NCBI RefSeq assembly: GCF_005503445.1
Contig: NZ_SCOH01000038.1
Coordinates: forward strand, 1-51,589
Origin: Chitinivorax sp. B
Lineage (GTDB): Bacteria > Pseudomonadota > Gammaproteobacteria > Burkholderiales > SCOH01
Reading direction: 5' to 3'
DNA: 51,589 nucleotides
Below the pieces are notes generated by a model. It saw nothing but the letters and a program-made list of their open reading frames with translations. It was not told where the DNA came from and made no database searches. The position numbers and the translations under genes were made by a program. Below are positions 42,212 through 51,234 of the stretch, in pieces (within the stretch, counting starts at the first letter, position 1; each line of letters opens with the position of its first letter).

Positions 42212-43426
42212 TTAAAGCTTGATCTGATAAGCAAAGTGGTACAGGTCGTTGATGTTGGATGACACCGCTTTATCATTGCTGCGGAATCGGATCGGCACGA
42301 TGTCATAGTAGTGTCGGCTGACCGTGGTGTCGAAAGTATAGTTGCCAACAGCAGGCTCCAACGTCAGCGGAATGCTGAATGTGCCATTGGCGCCGGTGCT
42401 GGCCATGGCGGTAATGGTTTGGTTGCCCAGCTTGATTGAGATGTCGACAGCCACCGGTGCATTGGCGATCGGCTGATCATTCGTACCGAATGCGGTGCCG
42501 TTGATGGAAATCGTCCCTTTCACCCGCCATTTATTGCCTTGCCCATAATTGATGAATCCGGCAACACCCCCCTCGGTATCAATTTTATCGATTTGAACCC
42601 GTGCCGCCTGAGGGGGCAAGAGTTCCTTGATGCGCAACGAATAGCCTGAACCGGCCTTACCACCTGCGAATTGTAGGTAATAAGTGCCTTTACTCAGGTT
42701 GACGGGGGTCGCCATAAATGGATGGATGGTTTTGATCGGGGTGAATTGTTCATTGAAGATGTGCAGCAGGGTGCCATCATATGGAATGGTGCGATTGTCA
42801 TGCTTATGCGTGGCCACAATGATGGGTGTATCTTTGCCTAATTCCAGTTTTTGCCAGTCCTGATCGTCATCCAGGTCTTTGGTCTGGTTAAGCAGGGTAA
42901 ATGGTGTATGCAAAACCAGCTTGGGTGCTTGCCAAGGGCTGTCATCAGGCTCTGCCACATCGTAACTGGTGCTGCTGCGGAAAACCAATCTGAATGGATT
43001 GGCTGTATCCAGTCCGCTAGCCGCGGTCACCCCGACGTAGTACGTCCCAGCCTCTGCGATATAGCTCAATTGTTCCGTTGATTGTGTTTTGAACTGCGAT
43101 AACGCCAATTGCTGTAAGGCTGTGCCTGCGGTATTGGGGTGATAGAGACGAAGGTCATAGTCAACACCGGCCGTAGTCGGTCCCGTCAAGCCGATGGTCA
43201 ATTTCTTCTTGGTGTCGTTGTCGATTCGATACCATTTGGTTTCATTGGCAGAGGCGGGTAGGTCAAGCTGTACCATACCCTCAGACAGAATCGTGGCGCT
43301 GGCTGGAATGGGCTGATCGGTGCTGGTCAAGCGCTCGATGCGGGGCTGGGGGCTGGGCTGACCGGCAAATGTACTGGTGCTGCACAGCATCAGTGCAGCG
43401 ATGAGTGTGATGCCAAAGCGTTTCAT
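42212..43426 (-). CDS. Secreted protein with two PPC-like domains
   Basis: A 404-residue exported protein: signal peptide MKRFGITLIAALMLCSTSTFA to residue 21, then two beta-sandwich regions with bacterial pre-peptidase C-terminal (PPC) features. The first (about residues 45-165) has TKWYRIDNDTKKKLTIGLTG, YDLRLYHPN and AEAGTYYVGVTAASG; the second (about 185-285) has DDQDWQKLELGKDTPIIVA and LSKGTYYLQFAGG. The C-terminal region (300-404) looks like an Ig-like domain (KWRVKGTISINGTAFG, APVAVDISIKLGNQTI). PPC domains usually accompany secreted proteases, but no catalytic domain is present. It may be an adhesin or a binding protein. Single gene. Confidence 0.65.
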   Translation of the reverse strand: MKRFGITLIAALMLCSTSTFAGQPSPQPRIERLTSTDQPIPASATILSEGMVQLDLPASANETKWYRIDNDTKKKLTIGLTGPTTAGVDYDLRLYHPNTAGTALQQLALSQFKTQSTEQLSYIAEAGTYYVGVTAASGLDTANPFRLVFRSSTSYDVAEPDDSPWQAPKLVLHTPFTLLNQTKDLDDDQDWQKLELGKDTPIIVATHKHDNRTIPYDGTLLHIFNEQFTPIKTIHPFMATPVNLSKGTYYLQFAGGKAGSGYSLRIKELLPPQAARVQIDKIDTEGGVAGFINYGQGNKWRVKGTISINGTAFGTNDQPIANAPVAVDISIKLGNQTITAMASTGANGTFSIPLTLEPAVGNYTFDTTVSRHYYDIVPIRFRSNDKAVSSNINDLYHFAYQIKL

Positions 43427-43781
43427 ATCCGCTCCAATTGATCATTGATGGGGCAAGTTGCGTGTTGCAATCCACGCAGTCAGGTAAATATGTCAATTTG
43501 ATTTATTAACTAGATATCTGTTCATGTGGAAATTTTCAATTTCCGTTGCTATGCCTTATCTGTTCTTGATCATATTGACGAGAAGAATGGTAAGGTCCGG
43601 GTTTTTATATTTGCAAAATCGAATTTTGTTGTGGGGATTGGAAAAAGCTGGGTGACGATATTGTCAATGGAGGTAGTGGCAATCAATTCCCCCAAAGCCC
43701 CAATTGTTGGGATGAATCGGTCTCTTTGATTTGCTGGCCTATGATGTAAGCGTACAGTCAATTCATACATGAGGCCCCGCA
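43427..43781. other. Divergent intergenic region with an inverted repeat
   Basis: About 355 bases between the secreted-protein gene (minus) and the EAL gene (plus), AT-rich. A 17-base inverted repeat GGAAATT-TTC-AATTTCC at 43528-43544 is an operator candidate. A 67-codon plus-strand frame at 43526-43729 has no recognisable domain and is not called. Confidence 0.4.
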
Positions 43782-46412
43782 TTGCCAACGAGCGAACAAC
43801 CTGTACAAAAGCTGTTTGGTCAGTATGTCGTCTTGGTGATCGGCATCATGATGTTCCTGATCGTAGGGCTGGCATGGTTGTTGTACAGGACTGCTATTGA
43901 GCAAAACGAAATCTCTTTTCGGTCCGAACAAACACTGATTCGTGCATTGTTGGATACATCGCGACACCACCTCGCAACCAGTCTTTCTGACTATGCGGTC
44001 TGGGATGAGATGGATCAACGCGTTGGGCGACCACTTAATGCTGATCTGGCTTGGTTCGAATCCAATACCACGGCTACGGTTTATGCCAATCTTCAGATTG
44101 ATCTGATGCTCTTGGTGGATGAACGCCAAGGTGTACTACGCCTGATGAATCGGGGTGAATGGCTATCGAATCGCCGATTTGATCTTAATCGCCTTCCGAC
44201 ATGGCAAGCGCTGGTCAGCGCAGCGCTGAATGCGCCTGCTAACAAAGTTGTTACAGAGGATCTCCGTTGGGGAGGCGAGAATTATCGGGTCGCCGCGCAA
44301 CGCATTCAGCCTCAGGCAACTGAGCAGGCGGTGGTATCCGGATCGAAAACCGGACGTGTGATGCTATTTGCACGAAGCCTTGGCAAAGATCGGTTGTTTA
44401 GTTTGCTGCGAGAGCAGAATCTGCCCGAGCTTGCAGTGGTCGCGGTGCCACCCGAGCGCGTTGCTTCCCTGCGACTGACGCCATTGCCAGGTGAGTCTTA
44501 TATCACTTGGCGGTCAGCACAAAGTGGTACGGCTTTTCTGCAGGCACTATGGTTCCCTGCGGCATTGTTTATGTTGTTGATTCTTGTTCTTTGTTTACTG
44601 GTGACGAAAGATGCCCGTTTGCGTCATTCACAATTGGCGACAGATGCAATGCGTCAAGCAAATCATCGCAAGGCGTTGGTGGCATTGGTGGATCTACTCC
44701 ATCTTCGTCACAATGCGCGGGATTTGACCGACCCGGCGTTTTGGCGGCAATTCCTGCAAATTGTCATGACCACTTTCCAGGCAAGGCGAGTGTCATTGCT
44801 GTCATACCAACTTGAAGGCCAAGGCATCGACATCATTGCATCAACTGGCAGCGGTGATGCAGTGCCGAATCCAACCCCCGAGCATTTGACCCAGCAACGT
44901 GTGTTATTGAGTACTGATCCGTGGCCATGTGCCAGTGCAGCCATAACACGTGATGGCAGGTTGGTCGGCGAACTGCAGCTTGAGCGAACCGCAGCCCAAG
45001 TCTGGACCTCTGATGAAGCCAATTTTCTGGTCGCGGTCGCGGCGCTGGTTACTTTGGCGTTTGAAACATTTGTTCGTCAGGGGGCTGAGGCCAACCTATA
45101 CCGCCGTATGCATTTTGATCTGCTGACCGGCTTGCCGAGTCAGCTATCGTTGCCAGACGGTAAGGTGGGGGCAATTCCCCTTATCGACACACACGGTTTT
45201 TGCGCATTGGCTGTCCTTCGTATCGATGGCCTGGAAGACGTCAATATTGTCTATGGCCGTGAATCGGGTGATACGTTATTGACCATGCTGGCAGAGCGGT
45301 TTGCCAACAAGTTGGTTGCCAATGAGCAGGTTTCCCGAAGTGGCGGTAAGCGTTTCGATCTGTTACTGGGCGGCGATACCTCGGAACGGGTACGCGAACG
45401 TCTGGAAGATCTCGTCAAATATGCAGCGGAGCCCGTGCTGTTCAACGGTCGGAGTTACCAGCCACGATGCCGAATCGGTGCGGTACTGTGCAATAGTAAG
45501 GACATCAAAGTAGAGCGCATGCAAGAGGCAAACTTGGCCCTTGATTGCGCAGTACAGTCAGGACGTGATCGAGTGGTGTGGTATCACGACAGCTTGCTCG
45601 CCACAGCCGCGCGACGTGTTGCAGTCACGCAAGGCCTTCGTTACGCATTGTCGCAGGAAGCCCTTTCACTTGCATATCAGCCATTTGTTGATGCCCGGTC
45701 AGGGTTGCCGATAGGTGCTGAAGTATTGCTGCGCTGGACGCATCCTGAGTTGGGCCCGGTCTCGCCTGCTGAATTTATCCCCATTGCGGAAGAGGAGGGG
45801 ATAATCGTGGCGTTGGGTGATTGGGTACTCAGCAACGCCATGTCACAGCTACGGCAGTGGAATGAGCGATTGCCGATTCGATTGAAACTCGCCGTGAACC
45901 TGTCGCCACGACAACTCGAAGATGAAACGTTGGCTGTTCGTATTATTGAGCTGTTACGACAGCATGATGTAGCACATCAATCAATTGAGTTTGAAGTGAC
46001 GGAAGGGCTGGCTTTGGAAACGGCAGCCAACATCACCAAAAACCTGAAGGCATTGCGTGCCGCTGATATGAATGTGGCTATTGATGATTTTGGGACCGGT
46101 TATGCAACCTTTAGTTTTCTTCGCCGCTATGAAGTGCAGAAAATCAAACTCGACAAGATGTTCATCGATGAATTGGGGCAGCCGCCAATTCGCCAATTGG
46201 TGCAGAGCATGATTACCATGAGTCGAGGCCTTGGCGCCAAGGTGACTGCGGAAGGTGTAGAAACGGTAGAGCAGCGACATATTCTAAGTGAGTTAGGCTG
46301 TGACTATCTGCAGGGCTATTACTTTGCTCGCCCGATGGATGCGTTGGCACTGGCGGCATGGGTTGAAAACACGATAGTGGCTAGACAGATACCAGTGCCG
46401 GGACAGACTTGA
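43782..46412 (+). CDS. Membrane c-di-GMP phosphodiesterase (CHASE4-like sensor, degenerate GGDEF, EAL)
   Basis: An 876-residue signalling protein. Membrane helix 1 (about residues 14-36, YVVLVIGIMMFLIVGLAWLL), a periplasmic CHASE4-like sensor (SLSDYAVWDEMDQRV, WFESNTTATVYANLQIDL), membrane helix 2 near 255 (FPAALFMLLILVLCLLV), a GAF-like cytoplasmic region, a GGDEF-type domain whose signature is degenerate (SGGKRFDLLLGG near residue 520), and an EAL domain from about residue 620: GAEVLLRWTHPELG, AVNLSPRQL, DDFGTGYATFSFLRRYEVQKI, EGVETVEQ. The EAL residues look intact, so it should hydrolyse c-di-GMP, while the GGDEF cannot be a cyclase. The start is TTG 43782 with GAGG at 43771. It ends three bases from the convergent PLP gene. 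Confidence 0.88.
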   Translation: MPTSEQPVQKLFGQYVVLVIGIMMFLIVGLAWLLYRTAIEQNEISFRSEQTLIRALLDTSRHHLATSLSDYAVWDEMDQRVGRPLNADLAWFESNTTATVYANLQIDLMLLVDERQGVLRLMNRGEWLSNRRFDLNRLPTWQALVSAALNAPANKVVTEDLRWGGENYRVAAQRIQPQATEQAVVSGSKTGRVMLFARSLGKDRLFSLLREQNLPELAVVAVPPERVASLRLTPLPGESYITWRSAQSGTAFLQALWFPAALFMLLILVLCLLVTKDARLRHSQLATDAMRQANHRKALVALVDLLHLRHNARDLTDPAFWRQFLQIVMTTFQARRVSLLSYQLEGQGIDIIASTGSGDAVPNPTPEHLTQQRVLLSTDPWPCASAAITRDGRLVGELQLERTAAQVWTSDEANFLVAVAALVTLAFETFVRQGAEANLYRRMHFDLLTGLPSQLSLPDGKVGAIPLIDTHGFCALAVLRIDGLEDVNIVYGRESGDTLLTMLAERFANKLVANEQVSRSGGKRFDLLLGGDTSERVRERLEDLVKYAAEPVLFNGRSYQPRCRIGAVLCNSKDIKVERMQEANLALDCAVQSGRDRVVWYHDSLLATAARRVAVTQGLRYALSQEALSLAYQPFVDARSGLPIGAEVLLRWTHPELGPVSPAEFIPIAEEEGIIVALGDWVLSNAMSQLRQWNERLPIRLKLAVNLSPRQLEDETLAVRIIELLRQHDVAHQSIEFEVTEGLALETAANITKNLKALRAADMNVAIDDFGTGYATFSFLRRYEVQKIKLDKMFIDELGQPPIRQLVQSMITMSRGLGAKVTAEGVETVEQRHILSELGCDYLQGYYFARPMDALALAAWVENTIVARQIPVPGQT

Positions 46413-46415
46413 TTC

Positions 46416-47609
46416 CTACTCAAAACAGTATCCATCTCCCCGGTAGGTCTGCCATTGGCCCACGAGCTGGCCATGACGAACGATCTGCAGGCTATCGAAA
46501 CGTTCGCACAGTTCACCTGCCTTGGCGTGCCGGAACAGCACAGGCTGGCCCGGTGCCAGGTAGCGGGCTGCACTGCCAAATAGCGGGGTTTGTACTTCGC
46601 CAGCACCTTCATTGGGGTGATATTGCAAGCCTTCTGGCAACCAGGGTTGCGGTACTTTACCAGGGCCAATGGCGCCGGAAGCGATATAGCCACCACCCAG
46701 GCAGGTGACGCAATCTGGATTGGGTTGACGGGACACTTCCAAGGCAAAAAAGAGGGCGGGTACGTGGCGGAAATGGCGATAGTAGTCGAACAGAACCGGG
46801 CTGTAGAAACCGGAGCCGACAGCAATGTCAGTGACGACAGACTCGCTGCGAGTGGATTCGATGCTACCGGTGCCGCCGCCGTTGACGAACCGTAGTGTGG
46901 CCCCGACTTGTTCCAAGGCGTCTACCATGGCTTTCCGCCGAGCGGAAATTTTGGGGATGGCCCATTGCTTCAGGTGTCTGATCACTTTGCTTTCCAGCAT
47001 CTTGCCAGGTATGGCATCGCCCACGCCGGCAATCTGGGCCTCATAGCCCATGACACCGTCCAGCCTCAGTGCTGGACATTGCATCAGGCGCTGATACAAC
47101 AACAGTACCTTTTCTACGGTATCGAGTGGTGAGCGATACACACCGAATCGTAGGCTGGGCAGGTTGAAGGACATATCCAGATCGAAGGCGACCGGCAGGA
47201 TGCATCCCGTCGTTTCCGCAAGTTGCTGCAGGTGTTCCAAATGGCTTTCGCAATCCGCCATCAAGGTGATGCCAGCACCTGCTCGAACCGCATCACAGAC
47301 CGCGTGGAGGGTGGGACGGTTGATGGTCGGGTAGGCCACCAACAGGTCATCAAAGCCTTGCCCAGCCAACCAGACGGCCTCTTCGGCGCTGTAGCACAAC
47401 AACCCTTGGCAAGGCAGCGGGCTATCAAGAATGTGGCGCAATACCTGGACGCAGCGGATCGATTTGGTGGCCAGCCGAATGGGTGTACCAGCAGCCCGTT
47501 GGGCAATGGCGGCAATGTTCTCGTCGAGGGCATCCAGATCCAGCAAGGCGGTTGGCAGGCGTTGCCCCACCAGCAAGGCTTGCCAGTCAGGGTAATCGAT
47601 CTGGCTCAT
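46416..47609 (-). CDS. PLP-dependent alanine racemase-like enzyme (D-threonine aldolase/deaminase type)
   Basis: A 397-residue fold-type III PLP enzyme. The PLP lysine is in RLATKSIRC (about residue 50), followed by the barrel regions LLVAYPTINRP, ITLMADCESH, VAFDLDMSF and GVMGYEAQIAG, and the phosphate-binding NGGGTGS. The C-terminal half (VGSGFYSPVLFD, CLGGGYIASGAIGPGK, HAKAGELCERF) has the layout of D-threonine aldolase and D-serine/amino-acid deaminase-like proteins with a metal site. The substrate is unknown. It overlaps the aldehyde dehydrogenase gene by four bases (ATG 47609 over the stop), so it belongs to the alcohol-oxidation operon. Confidence 0.82.
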   Translation of the reverse strand: MSQIDYPDWQALLVGQRLPTALLDLDALDENIAAIAQRAAGTPIRLATKSIRCVQVLRHILDSPLPCQGLLCYSAEEAVWLAGQGFDDLLVAYPTINRPTLHAVCDAVRAGAGITLMADCESHLEHLQQLAETTGCILPVAFDLDMSFNLPSLRFGVYRSPLDTVEKVLLLYQRLMQCPALRLDGVMGYEAQIAGVGDAIPGKMLESKVIRHLKQWAIPKISARRKAMVDALEQVGATLRFVNGGGTGSIESTRSESVVTDIAVGSGFYSPVLFDYYRHFRHVPALFFALEVSRQPNPDCVTCLGGGYIASGAIGPGKVPQPWLPEGLQYHPNEGAGEVQTPLFGSAARYLAPGQPVLFRHAKAGELCERFDSLQIVRHGQLVGQWQTYRGDGYCFE

Positions 47610-49621
47610 CGGCCCTTCTTCCACAGCTTGGCAGCAAGGCTTTCGATGCCGAGCCCCGCTTTGGCAAAGCGAACGAAATGGCTCAGCCCACCACCGTATA
47701 AGCCAGTGGTCAATTGATCAAACAAGCGATACTTCTCGGCCGTATAGGGGTACCAGTTGGCCTCGATCTTGCCACTCATTTTTTCCATCATCATCGATTT
47801 CATATTGCAGAAGTTGTGCAATCCATAACGGCCCTTGTAGCGGCCGATGCCGGAGTCGCGGGTGCCGCCAAAGGGTAGGTAGTGATTGCCTTCCGTGACC
47901 ATGACGTTGTTGATGGAAACATTACCGGTAACCAGTGCCCGTGCTACACGCTCGGCGCGGGTCATATCCTTGCTCCAGACTGAGGCTGACAGGCCGAAGC
48001 TGGAATCGTTAGCCAATTGAATCGCTTCGGCTTCTGTGCGGAAACGGAAAATCGGGATCACCGGTCCAAAGATTTCCTCTTGATTGATCCGCATGGCGTG
48101 GCTGCTACCTTCCAGGATGATGGGTGGAATACGACGGTCAATGCCATTCCACTGTTCGCCGGTGAGACGACGTGCCCCGTGACGCTCGGCATCTTCAACC
48201 AGGTCGCGTACGATGGCGGTTTGCCGGTCGCTGATCATCGGGCCCATGTCGTCGTCCAGATCGATACCGATGCGGATCTGTCTGGCGCGTGCTACCAGCT
48301 TGGCTTTGAACGTATCGTAGATGGCCTCATGTACATAAAGTCGTTCTACTGCGGTGCAGGATTGACCGGTATTGGTCAGGCCGCCCCATAAGGCACCGGC
48401 CACAGCACGTTCCAGGTCGGCGTCCTCGAATACCAGCATCGGGTCTTTGCCACCTAGCTCCAATTCAACTGGGATCAGGCTGACAGCCGCTTTGCTGGCA
48501 ATTTTGCGGCCGGTGGCGACCGAGCCGGTAAAGAAGATCTTGTTAGGTTTGCCATCTATCAATTGACTGCCCACCTGGCCATCACCATAGACCACCTGTA
48601 CCCAGCCCGGCTCAAAGCCAGCTTGCTGCAACACGCTTTCCACCAGACCGGTCAGCGGGGTCAACTCAGATGGCTTGAAGATGGTAGCGTTGCCGGTGAC
48701 AAACGAAATGGCGATCGGGTCAATGGCCTGATTGAATGGGTAGTTCCATGGTGCGATGATCAGCACTGTACCGAGCGGTTCATAACAGATGCGGGACTGC
48801 TTGCCCATCATGGCGATTGAGGTGGGTACCTTTTCATCTTTCAGCAACTTGCCGGCATTCTTCAATAGGTAATCCAGCCCATCGCAAACCGCGAAAATTT
48901 CGCCGACCAATGCGTCAAAACGCGATTTGCCGCTTTCTTTCACCACCTGACCGACAATCTCCTCACGCCTGGCCAGCAGAATGTTTTTCAGCCGGCGGAG
49001 GTAATTCAGCCGTTCTGCTACCGGCATCGCACCAATCCGCTGTTGGGCCGTCTGTGCGCGTTGGTAGATGGTACTTACCCAATCATCCTGAGTGGTTTTG
49101 AGTGGGTTGGCCAGATCGATCAGTTCAGTCATCTCGTTTTCTCCGGGTAGTTCGGTGCTGATGGTGGCATCCCAGTGCAACGCATCGCGAATCAGCGGGC
49201 CGCTGGCAGGTTGGGTGAAACCGTAATACAGGCTGTAACACAAGCCGGACAAGCCGATCTCCATTTGTCGTAAAACTGCCAGCACAGGCCATTGGCAAGT
49301 ACTGGCGGCATGGCTCAGCTTGAGCAGACCCATTAGGAAAGGGCTTGGTAAGCGCGCGATGAAATGCAACAGCAAGCGCAGATCTGCCAGGTCACGTGGA
49401 TGCATGCCGGGTGCGATGCGGTCAAATTCACTCACAACACCGGCAGCAGAAAAACTGGGTAAGTCAGGCTGACCTGGGCAGAGGTGGTCGCCTATGCGAT
49501 TGAGCGTGGCCAGCTCGACTGCATCCAGAAAGCGACTGGCAGGCAATGGCATGTCGACTGCCATTGTCAGGGGAGGCCGGTGAGCGGGTGCAGGATTCAG
49601 GCGATGCAGCGGAATTTCCAT
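47606..49621 (-). CDS. Fusion: oxidase-type helical domain plus aldehyde dehydrogenase
   Basis: A 671-residue protein of two parts. Residues about 25-155 (FLDAVELATLNRIGDHLCPG ... CYSLYYGF) are helical and resemble the N-terminal domain of long-chain alcohol oxidases and gluconate 2-dehydrogenase subunit 3, proteins that pair with GMC enzymes. Residues about 165-650 are an NAD(P)-dependent aldehyde dehydrogenase: PWNYPF with Asn293, FKPSE with Lys316, catalytic Glu388 in VELELGGKDP and nucleophile Cys422 in NTGQSCTAVE, then EEIFGPVIPIF and PFGGTRDSGIGRYKG. It should oxidise the aldehyde made by the GMC enzyme encoded immediately upstream. The C-terminus has hydrophobic stretches similar to fatty aldehyde dehydrogenases. 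Confidence 0.88.
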   Translation of the reverse strand: MEIPLHRLNPAPAHRPPLTMAVDMPLPASRFLDAVELATLNRIGDHLCPGQPDLPSFSAAGVVSEFDRIAPGMHPRDLADLRLLLHFIARLPSPFLMGLLKLSHAASTCQWPVLAVLRQMEIGLSGLCYSLYYGFTQPASGPLIRDALHWDATISTELPGENEMTELIDLANPLKTTQDDWVSTIYQRAQTAQQRIGAMPVAERLNYLRRLKNILLARREEIVGQVVKESGKSRFDALVGEIFAVCDGLDYLLKNAGKLLKDEKVPTSIAMMGKQSRICYEPLGTVLIIAPWNYPFNQAIDPIAISFVTGNATIFKPSELTPLTGLVESVLQQAGFEPGWVQVVYGDGQVGSQLIDGKPNKIFFTGSVATGRKIASKAAVSLIPVELELGGKDPMLVFEDADLERAVAGALWGGLTNTGQSCTAVERLYVHEAIYDTFKAKLVARARQIRIGIDLDDDMGPMISDRQTAIVRDLVEDAERHGARRLTGEQWNGIDRRIPPIILEGSSHAMRINQEEIFGPVIPIFRFRTEAEAIQLANDSSFGLSASVWSKDMTRAERVARALVTGNVSINNVMVTEGNHYLPFGGTRDSGIGRYKGRYGLHNFCNMKSMMMEKMSGKIEANWYPYTAEKYRLFDQLTTGLYGGGLSHFVRFAKAGLGIESLAAKLWKKGR

Positions 49622-49622
49622 G

Positions 49623-51023
49623 TCAGGAGGCCTCCAGAATCGATTGCGCAGCCATGCGGCCCAGCACCATGATCGTCAAAGACGGATTGATGCCTGGGGC
49701 ATTGGGAAACAGGCTGGAATCTGCGACATGAATGGCATGGCTGCCAAACAGCCGGAAGTCATGTCCGACACAGGCCGTGGCAGCGTCATTGCCAATGCGG
49801 GCACCACCCATCAGATGCAGGCCAATACCCATGCGTCCATCGAAAACCTGTTCGGCACCGGTCGATTGAAAAATCTGATAAACCGCTTCCCGCCCTGCTT
49901 TGGCGCGACCTCGATCTTCAGCATCGAGTCGCTTGTCGATGCGTATCCGGCCATCGTTGGTCAGGCTGATCCGACCAGGATGCGTGTCACGAACTGCCAC
50001 TTCAATGCTGGCCAGATGGGTGATGTCCCGCATCATCGCTTGATGAGACGTGCCACGCTGTGGCAAAAGGAGTGCGCTGCCGATCGGGGGCGCGAAGACA
50101 TTCTCCAGTTTGAAGCCCTGTCGTCGAAAGCTGGCATCAGCCGATTTATAAGACTGTAGCGGCCCGCGATGAGCGTTGACCGGTTCGCGGTAACGGGCGA
50201 AATACATGTACTGGGGATGGCTGTAGAATCGTTGCCCGAGCATCGGTAACCTTCGCCCAAAGCCCGAGCGTAGCAACAGGCTGCTGGTGCCGATCGCATT
50301 GGCAGCCAGCACCAGTCGCCGGCCGTGGAAGGTCAGTTGTCGGCCATCAGCCAGCTTGGTATGAATGGTGACGCCATCACGGTGTTCTTCGATATGCGTG
50401 GCTTCGCAAGCGGATAGCAACTGGCAACCTGCCTTCAACGCTCGCTTCAGTGAAGTCAGTGGGGTGCTCTGCTTGCTGTCCAGGCGGCAACCATACAGGC
50501 ATTCAATGCAATCGTTACGTTGTTCATGATGGCAGCCGCGTTGAGCTCGGGTAAGCGGGGCATAATGAAAACCACAGCGCTCAAAACCTTCGCGAAAGAT
50601 CTGCGCGTTACGGTTGGCGTGTTCCGCAGGCACGGTCTGTACGCTGATGGTGGCTTTGGCTGCGTGATACCAGGGCAGCATACCCTGCACCGAAAAGGCA
50701 GGAAATCCGCTGTCGGCATGCCAGGATTGCAACGCATCCTCATCAAACTCATCCAGCAGCGCTTGGTTGACGATGGATCCGCCACCCACCACCTTGGGGC
50801 GCAGCAGCGCCAGCGTGGCATCGCTGTTCAGCTCCAGTCCACCATTCCAGAACAGTTGGGCGTTACCGTCAAGCTCACAACGAGGGTAGCTGTTACGGGA
50901 GAAGTATTGCCCAGCCTCCAGAATCAGACAGGATAGGCCAGCCTCGGTCAATTGTGCGGCGACATTTGACCCGCCGATTCCAGCACCGACAATCACGGCA
51001 TCGTAACGTACTGCATTTGGCAT
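49623..51023 (-). CDS. GMC-family FAD-dependent alcohol oxidoreductase
   Basis: A 466-residue flavoenzyme of the glucose-methanol-choline family. The FAD-binding start VIVGAGIGGSNVAAQLTEAGL, the second FAD motif KVVGGGSIVNQALL, the cysteine cluster GCHHEQRNDCIECLYGC (four Cys, as in long-chain alcohol oxidases and gluconate dehydrogenase large subunits), the catalytic-His region GLHLMGGARIG and the C-terminal SSLFPNAPGINPSLTIMVLG are all visible. It should oxidise a primary alcohol to an aldehyde. It is shorter than the plant and yeast fatty alcohol oxidases because their N-terminal helical domain is encoded here in the next gene, fused to the aldehyde dehydrogenase. First gene of a three-gene operon, with ATG 51023. 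Confidence 0.88.
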   Translation of the reverse strand: MPNAVRYDAVIVGAGIGGSNVAAQLTEAGLSCLILEAGQYFSRNSYPRCELDGNAQLFWNGGLELNSDATLALLRPKVVGGGSIVNQALLDEFDEDALQSWHADSGFPAFSVQGMLPWYHAAKATISVQTVPAEHANRNAQIFREGFERCGFHYAPLTRAQRGCHHEQRNDCIECLYGCRLDSKQSTPLTSLKRALKAGCQLLSACEATHIEEHRDGVTIHTKLADGRQLTFHGRRLVLAANAIGTSSLLLRSGFGRRLPMLGQRFYSHPQYMYFARYREPVNAHRGPLQSYKSADASFRRQGFKLENVFAPPIGSALLLPQRGTSHQAMMRDITHLASIEVAVRDTHPGRISLTNDGRIRIDKRLDAEDRGRAKAGREAVYQIFQSTGAEQVFDGRMGIGLHLMGGARIGNDAATACVGHDFRLFGSHAIHVADSSLFPNAPGINPSLTIMVLGRMAAQSILEAS

Positions 51024-51055
51024 AACGTCAATCCTGTGCTGTCTGTTGTTGTCAT

Positions 51056-51070
51056 AATAACATTGTTATT
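51056..51070. promoter_or_regulatory. Inverted repeat in the GMC/FadL divergent region
   Basis: AATAACA-T-TGTTATT is a perfect 7-1-7 palindrome 33 bases upstream of the GMC ATG, in an AT-rich divergent region of 211 bases. A repressor or activator site controlling both the alcohol-oxidation operon and fadL is plausible. No regulator gene is visible in the window. Confidence 0.45.
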
Positions 51071-51234
51071 TTAAGACACAATATCTATGCTTGATGAGGA
51101 TATATGAACTGACGTTATATTGATTGTCAATGGGTAACAATATGATTATCAGTGTAATAAATAATAACGTGTCAGTCGCCATCGATGCCTTGATAACGAT
51201 AGTCGGCGGTATAACAAAGCAGAAGGAGAGACGG

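Noticed and set aside
43526-43729. 67-codon plus-strand frame before the EAL gene.
   Set aside because: No binding site or domain; it overlaps the inverted repeat and AT-rich control region.
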